Source of the DNA: Zhongshania sp. R06B22
GTDB lineage: Bacteria; Pseudomonadota; Gammaproteobacteria; Pseudomonadales; Spongiibacteraceae
Direction: 5' to 3'
Assembly: GCF_040892595.1 (NCBI RefSeq)
Contig: NZ_JBFRYB010000001.1
Coordinates: 496,001 to 560,000 of the forward strand
Length of the DNA stretch: 64,000 nucleotides
The stretch's first letter is position 1. Every line of letters starts with the position of its first letter. Below, piece by piece: positions 25,969-35,518 of this stretch. The translations under genes and the position numbers were made by a program. Below the pieces are notes generated by a model that made no database searches, had not been told where the DNA came from, and saw nothing but the letters and a program-made list of their open reading frames with translations.

Positions 25969-26000
25969 TAAAAAAGGCCGCGTGTGGCAGCCTTTTTGAT
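25969..26000 (-). terminator. Terminator of the COG2907-DUF1365-cfa operon
   Basis: AAAAAGGC and GCCTTTTT pair around an 11-base loop, followed on the minus strand by a further TTTTT run. It lies 18 bases after the cfa stop. Confidence 0.8.
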
Positions 26001-26017
26001 GGGTTTTGTTTAGTTAT

Positions 26018-27259
26018 CTACGCCGCGGGTTTCTCGAGCACAAATTGGTAAACATCGATTGAATTTCCTCGGAAGCCACCTTCACAGTAGGTCAGATAGT
26101 AGTGCCACATTCTTTGGAAACGCTTATCGAAGCCCAGCGGCACGATTTCTTCCCAGCGCTGTTGAAATGCATCGCGCCAGTCTCTGAGTGTGCGGGCGTA
26201 ACCCATGCCAAAGGCCTCTTCGTCAGTGACCTTTAAGCCCGCCGATGTGGCCTGTTCTTTAAAGATGTCTGGTGTTGGCAGCATGCCGCCAGGAAAGATA
26301 TAAGTTTGAATAAAATCGGGACTGCTGCTGTAAGGTTCAAAACGCTTGTCTTCAATAGTAATAACTTGAATTGAGGCGCTGCCACCCGGCTTTAAACGTT
26401 TGTACACAGTGTCAAAATACGTTGGCCAATATTTTTCTCCAACCGCCTCCAGCATTTCTATAGACACGATATGGTCGTATTCGCCATCAGCGTCCCGGTA
26501 GTCAGTGAGAGTAAAGTCTGCTGTACCCAAGGTGTCTGCTTTGGCTAAGCGCTGTTGGGCGAATTCTAACTGGCGTTCAGATAGCGTGATGCCGTGCAAA
26601 GACACTTTTTTCTGGCGGCATACTTGCTCTGCGAACCCGCCCCAGCCACAGCCAATTTCCAGAATACTGTCGCCGTCTTTAATATCTAGAAAATCAATGA
26701 TGCGCTGATATTTGGCGTATTGCGCCTCGGCGAGAGTTTGGTGCTCAGACGTATAGTACGCCGCTGAGTAGGTCATGCTCGGATCTAGCCAGTGCTGATA
26801 GAACTCATTGCCCAGATCGTAGTGGTAGGAAATATTGCGGCGACTGCCGCGCTTGCTATTGGCATTGCGCTGATGCCGCCATTTTTGAAAGGCGCCTTCA
26901 ACCTTGCCACTGTCTAGCATGCCGCCAAAGTTTTCTTCATTGACGACAATCCATTCCACCAACATGGCGATATCAGGACTGTCCCAGTCTCCGTCCATAT
27001 ACGCTTCACTCCAGCCTAAATCGCCGCCGGTAAAGGCCTTGCGTACGGCTTTCCAATTGTGAAGCACAATGACGGGGTTTAGATGTTCGCAGCTGTGTTC
27101 TCCAAACTCGACACTATTGCCGTTTGGCAGAGTCAGACTCAAAACTCCGCGAGAGGCATTTGCGAGGGGAGCGAGAACTTTAGCGACCATCTGCTGTTGG
27201 CGTTTTGCCCACCAGCCAGAACCTATATTATTTTCTAGAGCAGCAGTGGCTGTCTTCAT
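26018..27259 (-). CDS. cfa: Cyclopropane-fatty-acyl-phospholipid synthase family methyltransferase
   Basis: A 413-residue CFA-synthase-family enzyme. An N-terminal lipid-binding-type domain is followed by a class I methyltransferase fold. ILEIGCGWGGFAEQVC is the SAM-binding motif; SYHYDLGNEFYQHWLDPSMTYSAAY upstream of it is the family's substrate region, and GMGYARTLRDW lies in the C-terminal part. It methylates double bonds of membrane phospholipid acyl chains, or in related clusters performs another C1 transfer to fatty acids. It is the last gene of a three-gene operon after a DUF1365 protein and an FAD amine-oxidase-like protein. Confidence 0.92.
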   Translation of the reverse strand: MKTATAALENNIGSGWWAKRQQQMVAKVLAPLANASRGVLSLTLPNGNSVEFGEHSCEHLNPVIVLHNWKAVRKAFTGGDLGWSEAYMDGDWDSPDIAMLVEWIVVNEENFGGMLDSGKVEGAFQKWRHQRNANSKRGSRRNISYHYDLGNEFYQHWLDPSMTYSAAYYTSEHQTLAEAQYAKYQRIIDFLDIKDGDSILEIGCGWGGFAEQVCRQKKVSLHGITLSERQLEFAQQRLAKADTLGTADFTLTDYRDADGEYDHIVSIEMLEAVGEKYWPTYFDTVYKRLKPGGSASIQVITIEDKRFEPYSSSPDFIQTYIFPGGMLPTPDIFKEQATSAGLKVTDEEAFGMGYARTLRDWRDAFQQRWEEIVPLGFDKRFQRMWHYYLTYCEGGFRGNSIDVYQFVLEKPAA

Positions 27260-27287
27260 TGTGACCCCTTATAGTTTTCTAATGCAA

Positions 27288-28073
27288 TTATTGGTCGATA
27301 CGTGAAATAGATGTCTTTGGTTCAGGGGGGCGGGGTACTAATTTCACTCCCTTGATAAAAAGTTTCAAGGCTTCCCAGTGAATACCAGCAACTGCCTTAA
27401 TGGTCATTAGCGGTAAGCTAAAAAAATTCTTAATTAACTCGTGGTCTGAGAAAGAGCGGCGTCCGCCGCGGAATACCGCGTGAAGAAGGGCCTTGTCTTG
27501 CTCGGTCTCTCTAATTGCTAAGCCAATATATTCGCCCGGTAGATGCATGCGAAAATGGTAGCGCACTGCCATGGGAATAAACGGCGAGACATAAAAGTTC
27601 TTATCGCATTGCTGGCGGACAATGCCCTTGCGCTGTTCGCTCTCGGAGACCGGAATTAAATAGCTGTGCCGTTCTTTGAAGGTGTTACTGACTTCATACA
27701 AAATAGCGAATAGCTGTCTATCTTCGTTGTAGCAGTAATACACACTCAGGGGGTTAAAGGTGAACCCCAAGATGCGCGGGTAGCAAAGTAAGCTTGCCGA
27801 GCCCAGGGTGTCACTGACGCCGTGTTCCCGAAGGGCGCGCTCCAAGTATTGGCGCGGGGCTTCTCCACTGCCATTGCCGAAGTCGCGATGATAGAAGCTA
27901 AATATATTAAATTTATTGACCGAAAACAGTTTGCAGCGCTGAGCGGTCTCGCTCAGCTTGTCGAGATCAAATAAAAAACTACTCATGCGATAGACAAAGC
28001 GATGTCGACGCGGGTAGAAGCGGTGGTGCAGCACTTCTCCACTGTAGATTGCAGTGTGATCGTCGCTATTCAT
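27288..28073 (-). CDS. DUF1365-family protein (COG3496)
   Basis: A 261-residue protein. Start is the ATG at 28073, which overlaps the stop of the upstream oxidoreductase (ATGA); the longer ORF to 28262 only covers coding sequence of that gene. Landmarks: HHRFYPRRHRFVYRMSSFLFDLD, CYPRILGFTFNPLSVYYCYN, EVSNTFKERHSYLIPV, KNFYVSPFIPM. DUF1365 occurs almost always with COG2907 oxidoreductases and Cfa-type methyltransferases, and is thought to take part in fatty-acid modification. No catalytic mechanism is established. Confidence 0.88.
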   Translation of the reverse strand: MNSDDHTAIYSGEVLHHRFYPRRHRFVYRMSSFLFDLDKLSETAQRCKLFSVNKFNIFSFYHRDFGNGSGEAPRQYLERALREHGVSDTLGSASLLCYPRILGFTFNPLSVYYCYNEDRQLFAILYEVSNTFKERHSYLIPVSESEQRKGIVRQQCDKNFYVSPFIPMAVRYHFRMHLPGEYIGLAIRETEQDKALLHAVFRGGRRSFSDHELIKNFFSLPLMTIKAVAGIHWEALKLFIKGVKLVPRPPEPKTSISRIDQ

Positions 28074-29419
28074 GCGGCAGCAGTGAGAGGGTCGGGGGTG
28101 CTTACATGGATGCGACCGCTGGCATTTTCTACGCTCCAGGGACGTGGGCTGCCTCCCAGTTGTTCCGCAACGGCTAGGCCCGATTGAATACCATCTTCGT
28201 GGAAGCCATAGCCAAAATAGCTGCCGCAAAACCAAGTTCTCTGCGTGCCTTGTAGGCTCCAAAGGTGCTTTTGAGCATCGAGGGCGGCGTCATCGAATAC
28301 TGGATGCTGGTAGCTGAACTGTTTATACACCAGATGTTTACGAGGCTCTCTCAAGGGATTTAGTGTTACAACAATCTGCTCTGAACAAGGTAGATGCTGC
28401 AGAGAGTTCATCCAGTAGCTGACAGAAACCTTGCTGCCCTGCTGGTCATTATCGGCGAGGTAGTTCCAGCTAGACCACACTTGGCCCAACACTGGCATCA
28501 GCTTTTCATCACGGTGAAGTACGGCGTCATTTTGTTCGTAGGCAAAGGTGCTGAGCAGCCTTTTTTCGTCGGCACTGGCGTCTTCGAGTATGCTTAGAGA
28601 TTGGTCGGCATGTCCGGCCATAACAATGTGGTCAAAACGATGACTGTCGCCGTGGCTGTCAGTGACCATGACGTGGTCTGAAAAGCGACGCACCTTGGTG
28701 ATTCCGCAGTTAAGACGGATATCGCCAGTGAAAGCCTGCTTAATACGCTTCACGTATTCCCGCGAGCCACCTACTACGGTTTGCCACTGGGGGCGCTCGT
28801 TAACTTGTAACAGGCCGTGATTGTCGCAGAAGCGCAGAAAAGTTTTGGCTGGGTAGGCCATAAATTTTTCTACTGGGGTCGACCAAATGGCGGCGCCCAT
28901 TGGCAGTAGATGATCTTCCCGGAAACCTGGGCCAAATTTTTCACGCTCTAGTAGTTGCCCCAAAGACATATCGTCCGGCAGGGTCTCCATCCACTCGGCA
29001 CTTTGCTTGTAAAAACGCAGTAGGTCGCGAATCATGCCCCAAAACCGGGGGCGAAATAAATTGCGCTTTTGCGCAAATAAAGTAGATATTGAATCAGAGC
29101 CGCTGTATTCCAAACGACCTTTGTCCAGCGAAACGCCAAAGGACATGTCGGTGCCTTGGTAGGCCACGCCCAGCTCTTTAAATAGGGCCACTAAATTTGG
29201 GTAGCAGCGCTCGTTAAATACAATAAAGCCGGTGTCTACCGCGATAGTACCCGCGCTGGTTGAGATGTCGACGGTGTTGGTGTGACCGCCTAAGCGCGAG
29301 TCTTGCTCGAACAAAGTAACCTTGTGATTTTTGCTAAGCAGCCACGCACTGCTTAGGCCCGCAATACCGGAGCCGATGACAGCGATGTTTAGAGGTGTGT
29401 GGGGTGATGAGTTTGGCAT
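28070..29419 (-). CDS. FAD-dependent oxidoreductase, COG2907 amine-oxidase-like
   Basis: A 449-residue flavoprotein. GSGIAGLSSAWLL is the dinucleotide-binding motif, and VAVDTGFIVFNERCYPNL is a family block. FCGSYFGYGFHEDGIQSGLAVAEQL near the C-terminus completes the FAD site. It is close to carotenoid/protoporphyrin desaturase-type oxidases and is commonly the first gene of COG2907-DUF1365-Cfa operons linked to lipid desaturation or modification. It is divergent from an MFS gene, and its promoter must lie in the 105 bases between. Confidence 0.9.
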   Translation of the reverse strand: MPNSSPHTPLNIAVIGSGIAGLSSAWLLSKNHKVTLFEQDSRLGGHTNTVDISTSAGTIAVDTGFIVFNERCYPNLVALFKELGVAYQGTDMSFGVSLDKGRLEYSGSDSISTLFAQKRNLFRPRFWGMIRDLLRFYKQSAEWMETLPDDMSLGQLLEREKFGPGFREDHLLPMGAAIWSTPVEKFMAYPAKTFLRFCDNHGLLQVNERPQWQTVVGGSREYVKRIKQAFTGDIRLNCGITKVRRFSDHVMVTDSHGDSHRFDHIVMAGHADQSLSILEDASADEKRLLSTFAYEQNDAVLHRDEKLMPVLGQVWSSWNYLADNDQQGSKVSVSYWMNSLQHLPCSEQIVVTLNPLREPRKHLVYKQFSYQHPVFDDAALDAQKHLWSLQGTQRTWFCGSYFGYGFHEDGIQSGLAVAEQLGGSPRPWSVENASGRIHVSTPDPLTAAA

Positions 29420-29524
29420 AGTATTATCAGTGATCTCTCGGACTGGTTGGTACGTATAAAGCCTTTTTCCAGATCACGTTGAGTGGGTCTGTCTTGGGCT
29501 AGTCATTGCCTCTACGGAGTAAGT

Positions 29525-30766
29525 ATGCGCATTTCATTTCAGTATTGGCGATTTTTTCGCTATGCGCTGCCGGGTTTACCGTTAGCGGCTTTAGGCCTGC
29601 CTTTCTATATATACGCCCCGCTGTGGTTGGCTGAGCAAGGTGGTTATGGCTACACCCTAGTCGGAGCGATCTTCTTTTTGGCGCGGATCAGTGACGTTGT
29701 CAGTGATTTGCCGCTAGGCGCTTGGGTGGATCGTCGAGGCAGTCATCGAGCCTTATGGCTAGGTTCTTGGCTTTTGATCACCGTTAGTGCGCTTTTATTA
29801 GTATTGCTTCCCCACCCATGGTCAGCGAGTGCTTTGGCACTCGCATTAGTGCTGCTGATGCTGGGCTGGACCGGAATAACTGTACCGTGGTTAGCGCTTC
29901 CTGTGAACCTTTCGCGGAACAATATTGATCGCCTACGGTATAACAGTAGCCGCGAGGGTATGTTGTTACTGGGCACCTTAATGGCGATGCTTGCGCCCGC
30001 GATTGTGGCGCCGTCTGCGCTGCCTTGGGTGTTGGTATCTTTATTACTGATCTTGCTTCTTGCGGTGTATTTGCAAGGCAGCCAGGGTGCCGCTGAGACC
30101 ACAAAAAACATCCTGAGTTTTAAGGTGCTGTTGGCAGACGTTCGAGTGCGGAGTTTGGCTTTACCGTGGTTTTTGAATATGCTGGCCAATGCGATTCCGG
30201 GAACTGTTCTCCTGTTATTTATGCGCGAAGTGCTGGGGGCCGAGGATGCAGTTCCACTGGCTTTGTTGAGTTATTTCTTGGCGGGTTTGATCGGCGTACC
30301 GTTCTGGTATTTGCTAGCGAAAAAGTTGGGTGATTTAAGATCTTGGCGAATCGGTCTTTGTAGCTCGGCAATTTTATTTAGTTTTGCGGCATTGCTTGGT
30401 GACGGTGATGTGTATTGGTTTATTGCCATTAGCATTGGCACCGGTCTCGCTTTAGGTGCCGACCAAGCGCTGCCATCGGCAATGCAAACAGGCTTGGCGC
30501 AGGCCTTGTCCGCAGAGCATGGCGGCGCGGCACTGGGCGCTAGAATGTTTGCTTTGTGGAGTATGCTGAGCAAGGCCGCCATGGGATTAGCGGTGGGCGT
30601 GTCATATTTGTGGCTGGGTAGTCAGGCTGATATTAATGTGCCGCCGGTATGGGCGATTACGGCAGTGTACGTGCTTGCTCCAGTGATATTAAAATTAGTG
30701 GTTTTTTACATGCTGGGACGCTCAACAGTGGCGTGGATTGGCAAGAGGGAGATGTATGACTCGTGA
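29525..30766 (+). CDS. MFS transporter (GPH/MelB-like)
   Basis: A 413-residue membrane carrier with about twelve hydrophobic segments. Start is the ATG at 29525 with CGGAG five bases upstream; a longer ORF begins 14 codons earlier. The first-loop motif SDVVSDLPLGAWVDRRGSHR (D-x4-D...) and the N-terminal AALGLPFYIYAPLWLAEQGGY fit the glycoside-pentoside-hexuronide:cation symporter group. Substrate unknown; GPH-like carriers are known beside COG2907/DUF1365 genes in some bacteria, so a lipid-related cargo is possible. It overlaps the next gene by 11 bases. Confidence 0.85.
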   Translation: MRISFQYWRFFRYALPGLPLAALGLPFYIYAPLWLAEQGGYGYTLVGAIFFLARISDVVSDLPLGAWVDRRGSHRALWLGSWLLITVSALLLVLLPHPWSASALALALVLLMLGWTGITVPWLALPVNLSRNNIDRLRYNSSREGMLLLGTLMAMLAPAIVAPSALPWVLVSLLLILLLAVYLQGSQGAAETTKNILSFKVLLADVRVRSLALPWFLNMLANAIPGTVLLLFMREVLGAEDAVPLALLSYFLAGLIGVPFWYLLAKKLGDLRSWRIGLCSSAILFSFAALLGDGDVYWFIAISIGTGLALGADQALPSAMQTGLAQALSAEHGGAALGARMFALWSMLSKAAMGLAVGVSYLWLGSQADINVPPVWAITAVYVLAPVILKLVVFYMLGRSTVAWIGKREMYDS

Positions 30767-31325
30767 TATTAAAGTGCAAACTTCAGTTTGGCTGAAGCCC
30801 CTTCTGTTAATACTTATGTTAACAGCGCACAGTGCGGCCTATGCAGTTGATTGGCGCACGGTCAGCAGTGAGACCTACACTCTGTTGTGGAAAGACCTGA
30901 CGTTTACTCAGCTGCAAGTGGACCCAGGGCAAGCACGACCTGAAGATGCCGATATTTTGGATCCAGCCTATGCCAAGCAAATAATTATTGAATATAAGGT
31001 CGGGGTATCGGCGGATCGATTTAAGAAAATGACGAATAAGGCCTTGGAAGGCGCATTTAGTGAGACCGAGCTAGCACCTGCGGCTGACGACATCGCTCGC
31101 TTTTCCAGCTGGTATTTGGCGGTGGAGAAGGGGGATCGCTACCGGCTCACGTGGCTGCCTAGTATCGGTTTAGGTTTGTATCTCAACGACAAGCCGCTGG
31201 GCGTGATTACTGCGCCAGAATCGGCTGCACTTATTCTAAGCGTTTGGCTGGGTCGCGCGGCAGTCAGCGAAGAGCAACGTGACATCATGCTTGCAGCTTG
31301 GCGGGCGACCTTTCTAGGTGCCTAG
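30756..31325 (+). CDS. Chalcone-isomerase-like exported protein
   Basis: A 189-residue protein starting at the ATG at 30756 (AGAGGGAG just upstream), inside the end of the MFS gene, so translation is probably coupled. Residues 1-28 are a Sec signal ending AYA. The rest fits the bacterial chalcone_isomerase_3 (PF16036-like) fold: LEYKVGVSADRFKKMTNKAL-like part, GDRYRLTWLPSIGLGLYLND, and the C-terminal VWLGRAAVSEEQRDIML. These proteins are periplasmic and lack plant chalcone isomerase activity; a fatty-acid-binding role is likely. It completes the Cfa lipid cluster. Confidence 0.82.
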   Translation: MTRDIKVQTSVWLKPLLLILMLTAHSAAYAVDWRTVSSETYTLLWKDLTFTQLQVDPGQARPEDADILDPAYAKQIIIEYKVGVSADRFKKMTNKALEGAFSETELAPAADDIARFSSWYLAVEKGDRYRLTWLPSIGLGLYLNDKPLGVITAPESAALILSVWLGRAAVSEEQRDIMLAAWRATFLGA

Positions 31326-31496
31326 TCGCTAGCGCCTGCGCTAGTGTTTTTCTGCAAGCGAAGGGTTTGAAAATATTGCCTAATAACTTATTGATCTAAG
31401 CTTAGAATATTTGGCGCAACAAGGTCCTGTCTGCTTGAAATGCCAAGGCCGAATCCCTAGCATGCGCTGCTGATAGCGTGCTGGGAGAAGGTCTGG

Positions 31497-33974
31497 GTGA
31501 ACACTGCAACAAAAATGACATTGATACTACTGGGTGTAGTTCAGACTGCGGCTATTAACGCGCAAGAAGATAGCCAAAATCGGCGGGGCCTCAGTATTGA
31601 AGAAGTCTTGGTTACCGCGCAAAAGCGTGAGGAGGGCGCCAACGATATTCCCCTTGCTATTGTCACTTATACCGGCGAAGACCTGATTGCCCTAGGCGTT
31701 AGCGATACTCGCGATCTCGGTAAGTTACTGCCTGGCTTTACCTATGCCGATGGTGGCTTTAATACCCCGATCTACACCCTGCGCGGCGTGGGCTTTAATG
31801 AAAATAGTCAAACCGCCAGTGCCACGGTTGGGGTGTATATAGACGAATTTAATTTGCCCTTCCCAATTATGACCAAGGGCAGCAATTTAGACCTTGCTCG
31901 GGTGGAGGTGTTAAAAGGCCCGCAGGGCACGCTCTATGGCCGCAACACCACCGGCGGCGCCATAAACTATATCGCCAATAAGCCCAGTGACAGCCTGATC
32001 TATGGTGGCAGCCTAGGGTATAGCAGTTATGAAACCAGCGAAGCGAGTGGCTTTATTAGTGGGCCGCTGGCGGAGACCGTGAGCGCGCGTTTAGCGCTGC
32101 GTACCATCATGCGTCGCGACGGCTGGCAGCGCAGTCGTACCCGTCACCCTAGCAGCGAAGCTTACAACGGAAAAACGGGCCGCAATCTCGGTGGTGAGTA
32201 CCAACAGTTTGGCTATGATACCTTGGGCGAACTCGACAAGCAGAGTGGCCGTTTTTCATTGAGCTGGCTGGCTGCTGACAATATTGATGTTAGCTATCAC
32301 CTCGACGGCTGGCGTGACCGCTCCGAGCCGCAAGCCCTGCAAGTTATTGCTATTGAATCCCAGAACGCGATTTTAGGCGCCGCCGGCTTGCACCCTGAAG
32401 TGGCCGATTACCCCGTTAATGACAAGAACACTCAAGATAGTCGCGCTGCCGACTGGCCGAGTAACGGTATGGAGTTCCGTTTAAACGACAGCTTTTATTC
32501 TAGCGGTGTGCGAGTGGGCTGGACCTTGTCAGAAAATTTGGACGCGGTATTTTTGGCGTCGCTAGGTCGTTTCGAGTCCGATGGCAGCTTTATCCCCCAG
32601 TCCGGCGTGGATACCGTGAATACCGAGCGCAATGTGTTTGCGACCACCGACTACTATAATTTGGAGTGGCGTTTATCGGGCAATTACAGCGATGACGTGT
32701 TCTGGCAGTTCGGTGTCAATTACAGTGAAGACGATGTTGCCGAATTCCAGCGTTTGCATCATGAGACAGTAAGTATCATTTTCCCGGTGGATGCGCCGAA
32801 TGGTGACGGTTTGGCTGGCTTGGATAATCGCTCGGGTTTTGGCGGCAATCAGTTGGCCGAAGTCGCCGCCGTGTTTGTTCATAGCGAATGGGATGTTACC
32901 GACAGCCTGACCCTGAGTGGCGGTGCGCGCTACACCGACGAATCACGTAAGTTTAATGGCTGTGGTCAAGACGTTGACGTTGGCGATGAGCCTGGGGCTG
33001 ACCAAGACTCAGCCGGAGCGCGGGACGAGGGCGTGGGTTTAGCCACGGCCTTTAGCGCCTTAAGCTTGCTGCAATCGCCGCTGGCAGGTTATCTACCCGG
33101 CACCGCTGCGAGGGGTGGCTGCTTTACTTTGGACAGCGAAACCCGTCGTCCTGGCCGCTATTTTGGCGAGTTGCACGAAGATAATGTATCTGGCCGGCTG
33201 GCACTCGATTGGCGCTTTGCTGAAGACATGCTGGGGTATATTGCACTGAGTCGCGGTTTTAAGTCAGGCAGCTTTCCAGTAATTAATATTTCCGATTCGG
33301 TGCAGTTTGAACCGGTGACACAAGAGCAGCTTGATGCCGTGGAGATTGGCGGTAAATTTACCCTGCTAAATAAAACCATGCAGCTCAATGCCTCGGTGTT
33401 TGATTATCGCTATAAAGACAAGCAGCTGGTCACTAATTTCCGCGACCCGGTGTTTGGCGCGCTACCGATTTTGCGCAATGCTCCTAAGTCCACGGTGCGT
33501 GGCGCGGAGCTGGACATAAAATACACGCCGGTCGAGGGCTTATATTTGTCATTGGCGGCGGCGTATTTAGATACCGAGGTTAAGGAGTTTGTCAGCGGCG
33601 ATAGCAATGGCGATGAGTTCGATTTTGCCGGCAAGCCGTTTAATTACAGTCCGCGCTGGGAATACACCTTGCTGCTTGACTATGTGCTGCCGGTATTCGA
33701 ACGCTATGACTTGTCAGTGGGTATCGACTATAGCTACAGCGGCGAAACTAATGCCTCGCTGGAGCAGGATGAGCGCTTCTTTATTGACGATTATGGCGTG
33801 ATCAATGCGCGACTGGCTTTTGCGCCGAGTGCAGGGCCTTGGCAGTTGATGTTTTGGAGCCGCAACCTCAGTGATGAGTACTACTATAATAATGTGACTA
33901 ATCAGCTCGACACGATTGGCCGTTACACCGGAATGCCGGTGACCTATGGCGTCAGCTTTACTTGGCAGCCGTAA
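31497..33974 (+). CDS. TonB-dependent outer membrane receptor
   Basis: An 825-residue receptor starting with GTG, preceded by GAGAAGG. A signal peptide covers about residues 1-22. The TonB box/plug begins EEVLVTAQKREE, then a plug with RVEVLKGPQGTLYGRNTTGGAINY. A 22-strand barrel follows, ending VTYGVSFTWQP with a terminal aromatic-x-Pro instead of the usual aromatic. A Cys pair (FNGCGQD and RGGCFTLD) probably makes an extracellular loop disulfide. Substrate unknown; it lacks a plug signalling extension. It stands alone, 171 bases past the chalcone-like gene. Confidence 0.93.
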   Translation: MNTATKMTLILLGVVQTAAINAQEDSQNRRGLSIEEVLVTAQKREEGANDIPLAIVTYTGEDLIALGVSDTRDLGKLLPGFTYADGGFNTPIYTLRGVGFNENSQTASATVGVYIDEFNLPFPIMTKGSNLDLARVEVLKGPQGTLYGRNTTGGAINYIANKPSDSLIYGGSLGYSSYETSEASGFISGPLAETVSARLALRTIMRRDGWQRSRTRHPSSEAYNGKTGRNLGGEYQQFGYDTLGELDKQSGRFSLSWLAADNIDVSYHLDGWRDRSEPQALQVIAIESQNAILGAAGLHPEVADYPVNDKNTQDSRAADWPSNGMEFRLNDSFYSSGVRVGWTLSENLDAVFLASLGRFESDGSFIPQSGVDTVNTERNVFATTDYYNLEWRLSGNYSDDVFWQFGVNYSEDDVAEFQRLHHETVSIIFPVDAPNGDGLAGLDNRSGFGGNQLAEVAAVFVHSEWDVTDSLTLSGGARYTDESRKFNGCGQDVDVGDEPGADQDSAGARDEGVGLATAFSALSLLQSPLAGYLPGTAARGGCFTLDSETRRPGRYFGELHEDNVSGRLALDWRFAEDMLGYIALSRGFKSGSFPVINISDSVQFEPVTQEQLDAVEIGGKFTLLNKTMQLNASVFDYRYKDKQLVTNFRDPVFGALPILRNAPKSTVRGAELDIKYTPVEGLYLSLAAAYLDTEVKEFVSGDSNGDEFDFAGKPFNYSPRWEYTLLLDYVLPVFERYDLSVGIDYSYSGETNASLEQDERFFIDDYGVINARLAFAPSAGPWQLMFWSRNLSDEYYYNNVTNQLDTIGRYTGMPVTYGVSFTWQP

Positions 33975-33998
33975 ACAAGCTGGGGGTTATGTGCGCAA

Positions 33999-34027
33999 AG
34001 GCCTATATTAAAAAATAGTATAGGCCT
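33999..34027. terminator. Hairpin after the TonB receptor gene
   Basis: AGGCCTATA/TATAGGCCT forms a perfect 9-bp stem with an 11-base A-rich loop, 25 bases past the stop. No T run follows, so factor-assisted or 3'-end protective function is possible. Confidence 0.5.
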
Positions 34028-34123
34028 CGTGGCAGTTGCTGATTTAGTTGTTTATCTCGACCCAAACATAATAGGCCATGCCTAAGTCAACGCGTCCAGA
34101 GACGGCTGGCGTAGGCAGGGTGT

Positions 34124-35248
34124 TTATCGTTTGCGAAGAATTAGGCTGCCAATAGAGTAGCCCGCCCCGAAAGAACAAATCACGCCAATATCGCCGGCGG
34201 CTAAATCTTCATGAAACTTAGCAAAAGCAATAATAGACCCTGCAGACGCGGTATTTGCATACTCGTCTAGCACAACCGGCGCTTCTTCAAGTGTGGCACT
34301 GCGTCCTAATAATCGCTTGCTGATCAACAAGTTCATATTGAGATTGGCTTGATGCAGCCACCAGCGTTTTAATTCCGATACTTGAATGCCTTCGCTGAGC
34401 AAATGGCTCTCGATGTGATCGGCTGCCATTGGGCAAACTTCTTTAAAGACTTTACGGCCATTCTGATGGAATAATTTATCCGGCGCATACGGGTCTTCGT
34501 CAGTCGCGCGTGTGGTATAGCCAAAGTTCGAGCGAATATTATTGGAGTATGAGGTCACGCATTTGGTACTGATAACATCAAAGGAGTGAGCAGACTGACA
34601 CGTGTCACCGCTTTCTACTACGACGGCGGTCGCCACATCACCAAAGATAAAGTGTGAGTCTCTATCCATAAAATTGACTTGAGGCGAGGTCAGCTCTGGA
34701 TTAATGACCAGCACACCTTTTGAGGTGCCGCCTTTAACGGCGTCAACTGCCCGTTCTAGACCAAAGGTTGCGGCGGAGCACGCCACTAACATGTCAAAGC
34801 CAAACCCTTGAATCCCTAGAGCTGCTTGCACTTCAATGGCAATGGCAGGGTAGGAGCGCTGGGTATAGGCGCAGGACACAATTACCATATCAATATCGGC
34901 GGCGGTTTTATTCGCAGCGATGAGGGCTTTCTTTGCAGCGAAAATAGCCATTTCTGCTTGATGCGAGACTTCATCGTCACCGCGTGCATCAAGCAGCGGA
35001 CGCATGCGATTTATATCTAAAACGCCCTCTTTTGCGTAGACATAGCGACTTTTAATACCGGACGCTTTTTCAATAAACTCAGGGCTGGAAAGTGGCTTAG
35101 CGTCTAGTTCTCCGGTTTCAATGGCGGCTTGGTTTTCTTGGTTAAACTGGTCTGCCCACGCGTTGTAACTTATAACGAGTTCTTCATTGCTAATGCTATT
35201 TGCTGGAGTCCATAGGCCCACTCCGCTAATAACGACTGAGGAGTTCAT
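34124..35248 (-). CDS. FabH-like beta-ketoacyl-ACP synthase III
   Basis: A 374-residue thiolase-fold enzyme. Catalytic Cys157 sits in VACSAATFG; His is in WWLHQANLNMN; Asn is in ANTASAG. The length and low similarity in the N-terminal region (WADQFNQENQ..., a 50-residue helical insert) set it apart from the housekeeping FabH of about 320 residues. It condenses an acyl-CoA with malonyl-ACP. It may shunt medium-chain acyl-CoA from beta-oxidation into synthesis, as known for some Pseudomonas paralogues. It is divergent from fadE across a 270-base gap. Confidence 0.88.
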   Translation of the reverse strand: MNSSVVISGVGLWTPANSISNEELVISYNAWADQFNQENQAAIETGELDAKPLSSPEFIEKASGIKSRYVYAKEGVLDINRMRPLLDARGDDEVSHQAEMAIFAAKKALIAANKTAADIDMVIVSCAYTQRSYPAIAIEVQAALGIQGFGFDMLVACSAATFGLERAVDAVKGGTSKGVLVINPELTSPQVNFMDRDSHFIFGDVATAVVVESGDTCQSAHSFDVISTKCVTSYSNNIRSNFGYTTRATDEDPYAPDKLFHQNGRKVFKEVCPMAADHIESHLLSEGIQVSELKRWWLHQANLNMNLLISKRLLGRSATLEEAPVVLDEYANTASAGSIIAFAKFHEDLAAGDIGVICSFGAGYSIGSLILRKR

Positions 35249-35335
35249 GTGAGTATTCCTGATATTGTTTTAAGTAAGGTAAAGAAGAGAGTGTGGCCGA
35301 CATCGCTCATGCAGTCCATATATAGGAATAACAAA

Positions 35336-35347
35336 TGCCAAATGGCA
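35336..35347. promoter_or_regulatory. Short palindrome between the FabH-like gene and fadE
   Basis: TGCCAAATGGCA is a perfect 12-bp palindrome in the middle of the 270-base divergent region, in a place where an operator would sit. No known consensus was matched. Confidence 0.3.
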
Positions 35348-35518
35348 CTCAAAATACATAAATTTAGACCCGCTTGTACCGAATGGTCTTAAAGCACCGT
35401 GTATTGATGAGGCCTTAGTAGTGTTAATGCAATCGCTACCGGGACGGCGTAGCATGGGGGGCAGATATACTGATCTAAGTGCTTGCCTTGCAAATTACTA
35501 CGACTCAGAGAGCTTATT

